Assembly: GCA_964430205.1 (NCBI GenBank)
Contig: CAYSER010000030.1
Location: forward strand, 1 to 10,190
Direction of reading: 5' to 3'
Length of the DNA: 10,190 nt
Origin: CAJBLF01 sp964430205
GTDB lineage: Bacteria; Patescibacteriota; Gracilibacteria; Absconditabacterales; Absconditicoccaceae
Below the pieces are notes generated by a model. That model was not told the origin of the DNA. It did no database searches and saw only the letters and a list, made by a program, of their open reading frames with translations. Of this stretch, positions 1-6,380 are shown piece by piece. Position numbers and translations under genes: made by a program. Numbering within the stretch: position 1 is the stretch's first letter; each line of letters starts with the position of its first letter.

Positions 1-1103
1 GCAACAGCATAATCTGCTGTCCTCAATATAGGAGTAGTGAATGATCCATTAACAGTTTCAGCTGTAGTTCCGAAATTATCAGAAGCGAATTGGAAGTCGT
101 TTCATGCAGTTGTACTAAGATCTACATACAGATCCAATGTTTCAGTTGCACCAGCCTTTACTACATATGTTGGAGCAAATGATATGATTGCCAATCCATC
201 AGAGGTAAATGCAGCCTTTCCAGAGATCCTGAGTCCATCTTTTTCGAACCGAACCCTAGTACTGGTAGGTATAGAAGCTAGACCAACTTTCTTGATAGTA
301 ACGGTCTTCAAGGTAACATCGCTTGAGCTAGCTTTGAAATCTACAGAAGCGAACTTGATGATACCAGCTCTTGGCACTTGCGTGTTGTTAGCTAAAGTAT
401 CAGAGTTCAATGATACATTCAAAGAACCAGCCTTAGTCTCAACTGGAGTTGTTACACATTCAGCTGGACAAGTGTCCAATCCGAGTGAGCAAGAAAGAAC
501 GTTTTCTGGAGTTGTACATACTTCTGGAGTAGTTCCACCAGCAGCTCTCATAAGCATAAGCATAACATAACCTCTTACCTCAACCATGTTAGGGTTAGAG
601 ATATTGGTCATAATGCCAGCGTCTTGAAGTGCTTGCAAATGATTTACATAGTATGGATCACCACCTTCGTTAGCGTCTCCGTAAAGAAGCCTAGAAAGAA
701 CTGTTCCAAACTGTGCTCTAGTAACAACACCATTTGGGTTGAATGCAGTGATTCCAACACCCATCAATCCAAGTTGGCAAGACTTAACGATGTAGTCTTG
801 TAATTCTTGTGATTGGTTAGCGATGTCAGTGAATTCGCATGTCTTAGAAGTATCGAGAGTCTTTCCCATTACTTCAGTAGCATAATTAACGATCATCTTA
901 GCCATGTGAGATCTGATGAGAGATCCATACATGTTCGCATTGTCGATAGAAGATTGAGTAGTTATGCCATTAGCATAAGCATAATCGTACGCGTCATTCA
1001 ATTCGCTACTGTAACTAGCAGCCCCAAGGACTGTTGTAGGTACAGCTGTTCCAAGCATTGCTACGATAGCAGCGACTGAGAACAATTTTTTAAAATTTTT
1101 CAT
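1..1103 (-). CDS. S-layer homology (SLH) domain protein, N-terminal part (3' end outside window)
   Basis: This is a secreted cell-surface protein, probably an S-layer or S-layer-anchored protein. Residues 1-28 form a signal peptide (basic MKNFKK, a hydrophobic stretch, then VLGAAS). Residues about 35-190 look like SLH repeats: NGITT, RSHMAKM, CEFTDIANQSQELQDYI, GVGITAFNPNGVVTRAQFGTVL. A Cys-rich linker follows (about 196-216), then a beta-rich region. The reading frame continues through one UGA codon (102-104, residue 334, read as Gly in STTA-G-NDFQF) to the window edge, giving 367 codons in view. I chose ATG 1103 because it gives a clean signal peptide; the frame is open further upstream but that part does not look like protein. 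No clear Shine-Dalgarno is visible. Only 1 of about 28 glycines is UGA, fewer than in neighbouring genes. A pyruvyl transferase, the enzyme type that makes the SLH ligand, lies about 3.6 kb upstream. The family call is strong; the exact role is inferred. Confidence 0.88.
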
Positions 1104-1132
1104 GTACTCAATAAAATACGATATAAAAGGGT

Positions 1133-1149
1133 TTTGGCTCACAGCCAAA
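1133..1149 (-). other. Perfect 7-bp hairpin in the SLH leader
   Basis: On the minus strand TTTGGCT-GTG-AGCCAAA folds perfectly with a three-base loop, about 30 bases before the start codon. It is followed by AACCCTTTTATAT, which is too poor in T to be a convincing terminator. It could stabilise the mRNA or control ribosome access. Confidence 0.5.
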
Positions 1150-1206
1150 TAGGCAGATATAGTAGCCGTACTTACCGGAGCCTTTCCGCGTAAATACGAA
1201 GATGTT

Positions 1207-1222
1207 CCGTGTCTCCACACGG
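1207..1222 (-). other. Perfect 6-bp hairpin with GGAG loop in the SLH leader
   Basis: On the minus strand CCGTGT-GGAG-ACACGG forms a perfect stem with a four-base loop. The loop sequence is Shine-Dalgarno-like, but it lies about 105 bases before the ATG and cannot serve that start directly. Confidence 0.5.
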
Positions 1223-1328
1223 TAACTTTCTTGAACATTAGCAATTCGGGAGACAAATACAAGACAATGTTGGACAGTCTGAGCTAACAGCTAAAATCGT
1301 CTTCACCATTGTTCATATCAAGGATGGT

Positions 1329-1394
1329 TTTCCAAAAAATAGTAAACACTTCATCAGTAGCTGTAGACGATGAAGCATTTGCCTTTTTTGGAAA
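1329..1394 (-). other. Long nested hairpin (11 bp + 7 bp stems)
   Basis: The outer arms 1329-1339 (TTTCCAAAAAA) and 1384-1394 (TTTTTTGGAAA) pair perfectly over 11 bp. Inside them, CTTCATC (1349-1355) and GATGAAG (1369-1375) pair over 7 bp around a 13-base loop, with partial pairing between the two stems. The fold is possible on either strand. It is the strongest secondary-structure signal in the non-coding block. Confidence 0.6.
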
Positions 1395-1617
1395 GGAACA
1401 CCCTTATCCACCGAGGCGGACTTGCCTTCCTACGTTTACTAAAGACCATATCCTTCTAAGATCAGATACGCGCGAGTGTCTATTTTGTGACAACCTTTCG
1501 TTATCGGATTTCCCTACCTCTCTCTCAAGATTCTGCTACTTACCTAGCTTATTGGTACCTGAGCTCGGTATACACTTTTATCACCGTTTTTACTTTATTA
1601 TGATACAATATGTCTAA

Positions 1618-1690
1618 CAGATGACCAAACGGATAAACGGCGAAAAGATGAAGCGGCGAAATGAACAAATGATCAAACAACAAAATGAGC
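1618..1690 (+). repeat. Degenerate short tandem repeat (AAACGGATAAACGGCGAAA type)
   Basis: A run of loosely repeated 8-10 base units built on GATGA-AAACG / GATCAAACAA. The same type of sequence occurs in inverted orientation at 1938-1985, so the two blocks flank the palindromic element, the gap and the second hairpin repeat. In-frame translations are low-complexity Lys/Arg/Asn strings and are not a gene. Confidence 0.55.
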
Positions 1691-1724
1691 CAGTATACTC
1701 ACACGAAATCCACGTTCTTATATG

Positions 1725-1764
1725 TACCTCATTCCGGCGGTATGAAATTGGCGCCGGAATCCAT
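1725..1764 (+). repeat. Palindromic repeat, short form (CATTCCGGC family), abutting a scaffold gap
   Basis: The element starts TACCTCATTCCGGCG and ends CGCCGGAATCCAT, with a perfect 9-bp inverted repeat around a 12-base loop. The outer sequences match the 65-bp elements in comEC, but the centre is different and shorter. The assembly breaks exactly at its end, as expected of a multi-copy repeat. Confidence 0.8.
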
Positions 1765-1864
1765 NNNNNNNNNNNNNNNNNNNNNNNNNNNNNNNNNNNN
1801 NNNNNNNNNNNNNNNNNNNNNNNNNNNNNNNNNNNNNNNNNNNNNNNNNNNNNNNNNNNNNNNN
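1765..1864. other. Scaffold gap (100 N)
   Basis: Exactly 100 N, a conventional placeholder for a gap of unknown size. It is bordered by two different hairpin repeats (1725-1764 and 1869-1915), so repeats probably caused the break. Any gene inside is invisible. Confidence 0.97.
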
Positions 1865-1868
1865 ATGA

Positions 1869-1915
1869 AGGATAGAGTAATTCCACTCTATTCTTCGACT
1901 TCGCTCAGAATGACG
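1869..1915 (-). repeat. Dispersed hairpin repeat (CGTCATTCTGAGCGAAGTCG type)
   Basis: On the minus strand this begins CGTCATTCTGAGCGAAGTCG and ends in a hairpin whose arms ATAGAGT and ACTCTAT (1872-1891) pair perfectly over 7 bp. Sequences of this form are common dispersed repeats in several bacterial groups and are often mistranslated as HSERS-type peptides. Only one copy is visible here. Confidence 0.6.
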
Positions 1916-1937
1916 TCTATATAGAAATAAGGAATTA

Positions 1938-1985
1938 GCGTTTATTCGTTTAGTCGTTTGAACGTTTAAGCGTTTCATCGTTTTT
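1938..1985 (-). repeat. Degenerate tandem repeat, unit CGTTTAxx (8-9 bp)
   Basis: About six units of CGTTT plus three or four variable bases run head to tail on the plus strand. The complement (AAACG units) matches the style of the 1618-1690 block, making the pair an inverted flank around 1725-1915. Confidence 0.65.
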
Positions 1986-2252
1986 AACATCTTTTCATCA
2001 AAATTGATAGTAAAATGTTAAAAAAATAGGCTTCTGGACTTGTCTATCTTGTCAATATGTCCAACTTTTTGTCGAGGACGTCGATTGTGGAGGACTTGAG
2101 CGGGGGATGGTTTTGTTCTCTTCAATGAGCACTGCGATCACTAGTTTTTTTGAACGATGGTTTCGAGATCACATACCAATGAGACCGGGATAGACTGAAT
2201 TAGGAGGAATCTTGAGTAAATAGAGAAATATTGACGATAATGTATATGTCAT
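1950..2252 (-). CDS. Doubtful small ORF, 100 aa, unknown function
   Basis: With UGA as glycine an ORF runs from ATG 2252, 30 bp after the comEC stop, to TAA 1950. It starts MTYTLSSIFLYLLKIPP, includes KKLVIAVLIEENKTIP, and its last 10-15 residues are written by the CGTTTA repeat. It uses four UGA codons. I recognise no family. No ribosome binding site is visible, and with only two stop codons an open frame of this length can arise by chance. The plus strand of the same stretch also carries a 53-codon open frame, which weakens the case further. The rest of the 1865-2282 interval holds only repeats. Confidence 0.2.
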
Positions 2253-2282
2253 AGTGATGTAGGATTTTCCCTCTTTTGTTCA

Positions 2283-4061
2283 TTACTTCTTTCCCCGTAG
2301 TCGCTGGGCAAATTTCACTGCTTCTCAAGTATATTTTTTGATTTCTTGATCATGATTTGCTGGTTTAAGTTTCTTACATTGACTCTTTCTCCTTCGGACT
2401 ACGAATGCTATGATAAACGATAGCAGGATCAGGTATTTGATCCACAATCCTCTGACGGAAAGATAGAGGCCATAGGTCGCGGTCAACTGTGAAATTTTGT
2501 AGATCCGAGCGATCATAAATTTCCCTAGTATCACGATCCGATTCCGTCTAAATATAAGGAATAGCCAGGCGCTGACATAGCCATAGATCATGACAAAAGG
2601 TACCACGGGGAGAACAAATATGTTGCCGATGACCGACATGAGATTGACCTTGCCCATAAAAAAGATGATGATCGGAAATATTCCGATGCTCGCTCAAATA
2701 CTAGGTTGTAAGTAAGATTTGTAGAGATATGACCAAGCGTTTTTCGACACGTTATGACCTTTTCTCGTCACCGGTCACTCGTCACTGGTCACTGTGGTGA
2801 AGTAGACGATACCGATGAGGGCACTATAGGATAATAAAAATCCTGTATCATACGCCAAAAAATATGGATTAATCATCAGCATCACCACAACGCTCATGGA
2901 CATCAGCCTCCGGACGTCGATTTCCCTTCCCCGAAATAGCGCAATCATGCTCATCCCACCCATGATCACTGCGCGAAAAACACTGGAATCCATCCCACAG
3001 AGAAGCCCATACCCTATTATTGCGAGAATGATGACTCCCAACCTCATATAAAACGGCAAAAAGAAGAGCAGCATATGCAAGAAGACGACAAGCATCAAGA
3101 TATTGCCGCCGCTGACTGCGACGAGATGCACCAGCCCCGAGTCGATGAATCCTTGATACTCGGACTGCGGGATCTGTGATTTGTCGCCAATCACCATACC
3201 CAAGATCAAGCCTGAAACCTTATTCTGCCCATAAGCACGGGTAATCTGCTGTTGGATGGACGCCTTTAGTCTGACAAAGACTCAGAGATCACTGGAATCG
3301 GATCTAATGTCCTCATATCCTCATCTACCTCATTCCGGCAGCATGCCCAGCAGAACTGCGTGGGTCAAGTGTTGCGGCCGGAATCCAGTTTGCTCAGTTG
3401 AGATTCCTATTTCATCACTTGGTTTGGTTATGGTATCCTGGAGTAGTATCAGTCCGTTCGTTTCCATTATCGTCCCTTTCCGTCCTTTCATTTTGAGCCA
3501 TTTTGCGTAGTCGAAGTCTCAGGAAAATATCGGAACGTCAAATGTCGACGAAGTGATGGATCGATATTTGCTTCGTACCTCATTCCGGCAGCCTGCCCCG
3601 CAGAACTGCGTGGGTCACGTGTTGCGGCCGGAATCCAGTTGCCCGACCAACCGGATGACATCGCCTATGGCGTACGTCTTCTCCGAACGAAGCAGATACT
3701 CATCTCCCGCGACTGCAAAGACATATTTCCCTTGCCCTGGCGTATCGACTATGATCCCTGTTCACACGAATGTCCCCCTTGATGAAGCGAACGGAGTGAA
3801 GTCCTCGGAAGCCGGGAGGGGAAACGAAGGGGGATTTGTATACCAGCCATACCTCCGTTCCTTGACGCCGAAGGCAATCGACGCCAATACGAATGCCAGT
3901 CAAACGTCGAGGGCAAACTGTCTTCGGATGATTTTATTCCTGCTCACGACCTGGTATATCACTACAGAAATTGCTATCAATGCCAGTGCGATGATGGCTA
4001 ACGAGATATTTTCGAAGATCGTGAACACGAATATGAAAATGAGGAAACTTATGAAGAACAT
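2283..4061 (-). CDS. comEC: ComEC/Rec2-family DNA uptake channel
   Basis: ComEC forms the inner-membrane channel that carries single-stranded DNA into the cell during transformation. The frame from ATG 4061 to TAA 2283 (592 aa) contains ten UGA codons read as Gly. Order of parts: N-terminal membrane segments (1-65); a DUF4131/OB-like region (about 97-200) with YAIGDVIRLVGQL and FDYAKWLKMKG; the Competence domain (about 255-560) with GLILGMVIGDKSQIP, SGLVHLVAVSGGN and MDSSVFRAVIMGG, then PSIGASIGIFP and MGKVNLMSVIGNIFVLPVVP. The C-terminal metallo-beta-lactamase domain of many ComECs is absent; the protein ends in a basic tail. Two UGA glycines lie in the PSI-G-AS and DL-G-VF contexts. Four repeat insertions sit in the gene (3773-3834, 3576-3640, 3326-3390, 2765-2794), all in frame. 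The start is supported by an in-frame TAG just upstream. The GIY-YIG gene ends 188 bp upstream. Confidence 0.92.
2765..2794 (-). repeat. Short tandem repeat (GTCACTCGTCACTGGTCACT type) inside comEC
   Basis: Three to four imperfect units of TCGTCACYGG/GGTCACTCGTCAC lie within comEC and encode VTSDE-G-PVTRKG, one Gly being UGA. The position is the loop between two membrane segments, just before PSIGAS. A related array lies inside the pyruvyl transferase gene at 5061-5092. Confidence 0.65.
3326..3390 (+). repeat. 65-bp palindromic element, copy B, inside comEC
   Basis: The element starts TACCTCATTCCGGCAGC and ends GCGGCCGGAATCCAGTT, with an inner inverted repeat around GCAGAACTGC. It matches copy A (3576-3640) at 62 of 65 positions. 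It encodes residues about 225-246 of ComEC, starting TGFRPQHLTH, in a different reading frame from copy A, and contributes a UGA glycine (the GAATGAGG end reads E-G). It sits between the OB-like region and the Competence domain. Confidence 0.9.
3576..3640 (+). repeat. 65-bp palindromic element, copy A, inside comEC
   Basis: The start and end are the same as copy B, with only three differences (3593, 3600 and 3618 against 3343, 3350 and 3368). It encodes ComEC residues about 141-162, starting LDSGRNT-G-PTQF, where the Gly is UGA: with the standard code this copy would stop the gene. It lies in the loop after the GDVIRLVGQ strand. Copy spacing is exactly 250 bp. Confidence 0.9.
3773..3834 (-). 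repeat. Second type of palindromic insertion in comEC (TCCCCCTT ends)
   Basis: The ends TCCCCCTT (3773-3780) and AAGGGGGA (3827-3834) are perfect 8-bp inverted repeats bounding 62 bp. It encodes a Pro/Ser-rich stretch (residues about 76-97, starting NPPSFPLP) between the N-terminal membrane segments and the OB-like strands. The composition is unlike a conserved ComEC segment. The sequence is not related to the CATTCCGGC family. Only one copy is in view, so its status as a repeat is inferred. Confidence 0.55.
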
Positions 4062-4210
4062 AACTATTGACCTACTGAATAAATACTAGGGACCAGGGGA
4101 ATGGCGACTGGATTAGATGTTAGAAAATAGGATTATTTCTTTAATGAATTCAAGAGTCCTGAAATTAATTTAGAAATATCTTTAGACATCAACATCATAT
4201 CCGCAAAATC

Positions 4211-4248
4211 ACCTCATTCCGGCGTTCCGGATTGCGGCCGGAATCCAC
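4211..4248 (+). repeat. Palindromic repeat, short form, directly after the GIY-YIG stop codon
   Basis: It begins ACCTCATTCCGGCG and ends GCGGCCGGAATCCAC, with an 8-bp perfect stem. It ends one base from the TAA of the GIY-YIG gene. It has the same orientation as the comEC copies and is inverted relative to the copy at 4571-4607. Confidence 0.85.
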
Positions 4249-4249
4249 A

Positions 4250-4534
4250 TTATTCTTCGCCATGATACAAATCCTTCCATTCTGGATTCTGACTTTCAAC
4301 CATCCTGATTTTCCATTCCCTTTTCCGTTTTTTCATTTGCTTCTCTCTTGCGATTGCTTCGGTAAGACATCAAAACTTTTCGTAATACACCAACATTTTC
4401 ACTCCATATCTTTTGGAGAATCACTCATACCGCTCAACTTTGTGTTGATAGACCCTTCTTCAGATATCCTTAGTCACTCCTACATACAGGGTTCCATTCT
4501 TTTTGTTTGCTAAGATATAGACAAAAGAATCCAT
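4250..4534 (-). CDS. GIY-YIG family endonuclease, small single-domain type (COG2827-like)
   Basis: A 94-residue predicted nuclease that is invisible with the standard code because three UGA codons (Gly25, Gly38, Gly55) interrupt it. It matches the GIY-YIG core: FVYILANKKNGTLYVGVTKD supplies the paired tyrosines Y6 and Y17; the catalytic arginine R26 follows the UGA-coded Gly25 in DI-G-RRVYQHK; E64 in AIAREKQ is the metal-binding glutamate; and SQNPEWKDLY is the usual C-terminal signature. It is full length for this single-domain family. The start ATG 4534 gives the family's usual N-terminus. No strong ribosome binding site is visible. The gene is bracketed by short palindromic repeats in opposite orientation (4211-4248 and 4571-4607). 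The cellular role of this family is poorly known; DNA repair and mobile DNA have both been suggested. Confidence 0.93.
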
Positions 4535-4570
4535 GGTATCATTACCATAGGTGATAAAATCATTGAGACC

Positions 4571-4607
4571 TGGATTCCGGCACCAATTTCTTACCGCCGG
4601 AATGAGG
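4571..4607 (-). repeat. Palindromic repeat, short form, upstream of the GIY-YIG gene
   Basis: It begins TGGATTCCGGC and ends GCCGGAATGAGG, the reverse complement of the family ends, with an 8-bp stem around a 14-base AT-richer centre. It lies 36 bp before the GIY-YIG ATG. With the copy at 4211-4248 it frames a unit of about 400 bp with inverted ends. Confidence 0.85.
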
Positions 4608-4654
4608 CTGAAGTAGTAGATATCTTTTGTGGGTTTTTTTTGTAATTCAGCAAA

Positions 4655-4706
4655 TCCCTGGTTCCTGTTCCCTGGTTCCCGCTCTCTGGTGCCTGGTGCC
4701 TGTCTC
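4655..4706 (+). repeat. Degenerate tandem repeat (CCTGGTTCC type) after the pyruvyl transferase gene
   Basis: Imperfect units of CCTGGTTCC/CCTGTTCC and GGTGCCTGGTGCC run up to the TAG stop codon of the pyruvyl transferase gene. The same family appears inside the nuclease gene at 7747-7785 and 9801-9868. Confidence 0.65.
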
Positions 4707-5657
4707 CTATCTCTTGATAATCAGCTTATTTATCTTGTCTGCGTACGGAATGGCCACCATCGGCTTCTCATACAGTTTGAGCGGCAAAAGGAAATGGAGC
4801 CTTGCGCCTATTCCGCCATCAGCATGAAAAAAGAGCGACAAGGAGTCAAACAAGGGATGTTTCGTCCGATCGTAGTATTCAAGTCAGGAGATATGTTTTT
4901 TGAGTTCCTGGAAACAATGATGGTCGTCATTCATGTCGCAGGGGAAAAAGATCTTCTTATGTCCAGGATAGTGATGGATAAATTCCTTGATCTTCTGGAT
5001 ATTGTCCGCATCCATGGATTGCCTGTTGATGTTGACCAATACGTATGGAGTGTCGACTTTCGAGTTATTCGTCACTCATCACTCGTAACTGAGTATAATC
5101 TCCTGTGCGAAATCCTGGTAGAGCAGTGTATTTTCCGGGTTGTATCTCTTGGCTATCTCATAGGAATCCCTATCCCTGACAATGATCCTCTCTGCCTTGG
5201 GCAAAAGGTAAGCATATAATCTTTCTGTCCGTTTGTTGCGGATCTTGCCTATACCACCGAGCAATGCGAATTTGCCTTGCGTGATAGTATGATGGAAGAG
5301 TAATGGGATATTTCGCCCATCATGCGGAAACATTCTTTCATCTGATAACACCTCTCATCACCCGAAAAACTTGAATAGCTTCCTGTATCTGCCTATTCCG
5401 AGAATGTTGACAAGGTGCGTGATGAGCTTGCAGCTATGTTGTTTGGCGGGGACGCAAGTGATAGCACTGAGCTGCTTTTCCGTCAAGAGCCCCTGATAAT
5501 TCTCTCGTATCCAGTCTTCCATCCAGCCTTTATCCCCGACTTCGACATAGAGCTTGGTCAGCGGATATCTAGTGAAGAGCTGTCTGATCACGCCGAAAAA
5601 CAGGAGTTCATCTCCGTAATTCCTATATCCATAATACCCTTTCAGATACGCGTCCAT
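4707..5657 (-). CDS. csaB: Polysaccharide pyruvyl transferase family protein (CsaB-like)
   Basis: This family moves a pyruvate ketal from phosphoenolpyruvate onto wall polysaccharide; in Gram-positive bacteria CsaB makes the ligand bound by SLH domains. The frame to TAG 4707 gives 316 aa, close to family length, with five UGA glycines. The N-terminal GYYGYRNYGDELL is the family's opening strand and loop. FFGGGEVLSDE (residues 97-107) is the glycine-rich motif, with Gly100 and Gly101 both UGA. RIIVRDRDSYEIAK is the second Rossmann-like start. GGIGARLHFLLPL contains the conserved Arg-x-His near residue 288. ATG 5657 fits the family start, but a 100-N gap begins 11 bases upstream, so a longer N-terminus cannot be excluded. 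A short repeat (5061-5092) is inserted near residues 190-199. The SLH protein in the same window supports a role in S-layer anchoring. The symbol is given by family resemblance. Confidence 0.85.
5061..5092 (-). repeat. Short tandem/inverted repeat (GTCACTCATCACTCGT type) inside csaB
   Basis: The plus strand reads CGAGTTATTCGTCACTCATC followed by ACTCGTAACT. The outer parts CGAGTTA and TAACT-like ends are complementary, so it can fold. It encodes SYE-G-G-VTNNS, with both glycines UGA, between two Rossmann-like halves. It is related to 2765-2794 in comEC. Confidence 0.55.
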
Positions 5658-5668
5658 ACTCTGATGAC

Positions 5669-5768
5669 NNNNNNNNNNNNNNNNNNNNNNNNNNNNNNNN
5701 NNNNNNNNNNNNNNNNNNNNNNNNNNNNNNNNNNNNNNNNNNNNNNNNNNNNNNNNNNNNNNNNNNNN
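5669..5768. other. Scaffold gap (100 N)
   Basis: A placeholder gap of exactly 100 N just upstream of csaB. It hides the csaB promoter, leader and possibly extra N-terminal codons. The true size is unknown. Confidence 0.97.
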
Positions 5769-5921
5769 TCCCTCGTGATGAAGTAGCGTCTGCTTTTGTA
5801 TCGTTTTGAGCGATAAAAACAACCATAAGTCTCGATTTTTTTCTCTTTATCTCTTGAGGTTGATTTTTAGGGAAAGACCGGAATTCATCTTCTGGGAATA
5901 ATCCTATCCCACAACGAACCA

Positions 5922-5950
5922 AAGCCGCCGGTATCCAGGCGGCTTTTTTT
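5922..5950 (+). terminator. Rho-independent-type hairpin with T7 tail (plus-strand orientation)
   Basis: AAGCCGCC and GGCGGCTT pair perfectly around the loop GGTATCCA, and the plus strand continues as TTTTTTT. This is a textbook terminator for plus-strand transcription, but no plus-strand gene is visible. For the minus-strand four-helix-bundle gene, which ends about 20 bases before it, the tail is only TTTGGTT, so it may act weakly in that direction. Confidence 0.6.
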
Positions 5951-5969
5951 GGAACATCATTTTCAGGCA

Positions 5970-6353
5970 TTATTCCTTAGTTTCTTCCTCTTTCTTCTTC
6001 TCGGAAGCATTGATGCTTTTGACGAATGCCATAAGCATCTTGGTGATATGTCGAGTGGTGTCATAGAATTCCTTGAATTCCTCCATCGTGATACATCAGA
6101 GCTCCAAGAGCAAGTAAAGCATGGATCTGAGTTCGCTGGTATGCCCTTTGGCCGCAAGAAAGGCTATTTTGATATCCTTATTATTCCTTTTCTCGAACCC
6201 TTCTGCGATCTGGTTCATGGTCAAGATACCGGTCTTGGTTAGCATATCCTTGAGCCCGTATTCCTTGCAGCTCTTGCATGCGTCGTAAAGTTTGAGGGTG
6301 AATTCCTTGGCCTTCTGCCATGCTAAGAGGTCTTCGAATTTTTCGATTTTCAT
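5970..6353 (-). CDS. Four helix bundle protein (S23 / 23S rRNA IVS-type family)
   Basis: A 127-aa helical protein of the PF05635/TIGR02436 type. It starts MKIEKFEDLLAWQKAKEFTL, then has NQIAEGFEKRNNKDIKIAFLAAKGHTSELRSMLYLLLEL, the family's AEG(F/Y)-R/K-x-N-K and AKGSxxEL motifs. One UGA codon (6096-6098) gives LEL-G-CIT, where the family has LEL-G-YI; the frame then continues to TAA 5970 with a charged tail ending EEETKE. With the standard code it would lose its last third. ATG 6353 is chosen because translation further upstream only reads through a tandem repeat. The family is small, pentamer-forming and of unclear function; the DGR accessory protein Avd has the same fold, but no reverse transcriptase or template repeat is in view. 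Confidence 0.9.
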
Positions 6354-6380
6354 GATGAGTTGATAACAAAATAAAATAAG

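Larger units (their letters stand above)
1104..1617 (-). promoter_or_regulatory. Long structured non-coding region upstream of the SLH gene (probable 5' leader or an ncRNA)
   Basis: About 500 bases show no convincing gene on either strand, even with UGA as sense. The stretch is not rich in the repeats seen elsewhere. It holds several strong inverted repeats: 1329-1394, 1207-1222 and 1133-1149. A weak -10-like CATAAT (minus strand, 1602-1597) could start a transcript of about 490 nt before the SLH start codon; I see no good -35 box. Long stable leaders are known for highly expressed S-layer genes, so a leader is the simplest reading. A separate structured RNA is possible, but I could not match tmRNA, RNase P, SRP RNA, 6S RNA or a known riboswitch. 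Confidence 0.35.
5658..5969. other. Intergenic region between csaB and the four-helix-bundle gene
   Basis: It holds the 100-N gap, a hairpin (5922-5950) and about 150 bases without a recognisable gene. A minus-strand frame starting MPENDVPKKAAW at 5970 overlaps the preceding stop codon (TAATG) and runs open into the gap; it reads through the hairpin, resembles no family I know, and I do not call it a gene. Confidence 0.5.

Noticed and set aside
37..570. 177-codon plus-strand open frame
   Set aside because: It is antisense to the SLH gene, whose signal peptide and SLH motifs are clear; the plus-strand product resembles nothing and has no ribosome binding site.
1264..1617. tmRNA or RNase P RNA gene
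   Set aside because: The length would fit, but I found neither a tRNA-like end and tag frame with a stop nor the conserved P4 sequences of RNase P RNA.
4232..4513. 93-codon plus-strand frame rich in Phe, Pro and His
   Set aside because: It is the antisense shadow of the GIY-YIG gene, which carries all catalytic residues.
5623..5970. Minus-strand frame starting MPENDVPKKAAWIPAALV at 5970
   Set aside because: It overlaps the preceding stop codon, translates a hairpin, resembles no family and runs into a gap. It is not supportable as a gene.
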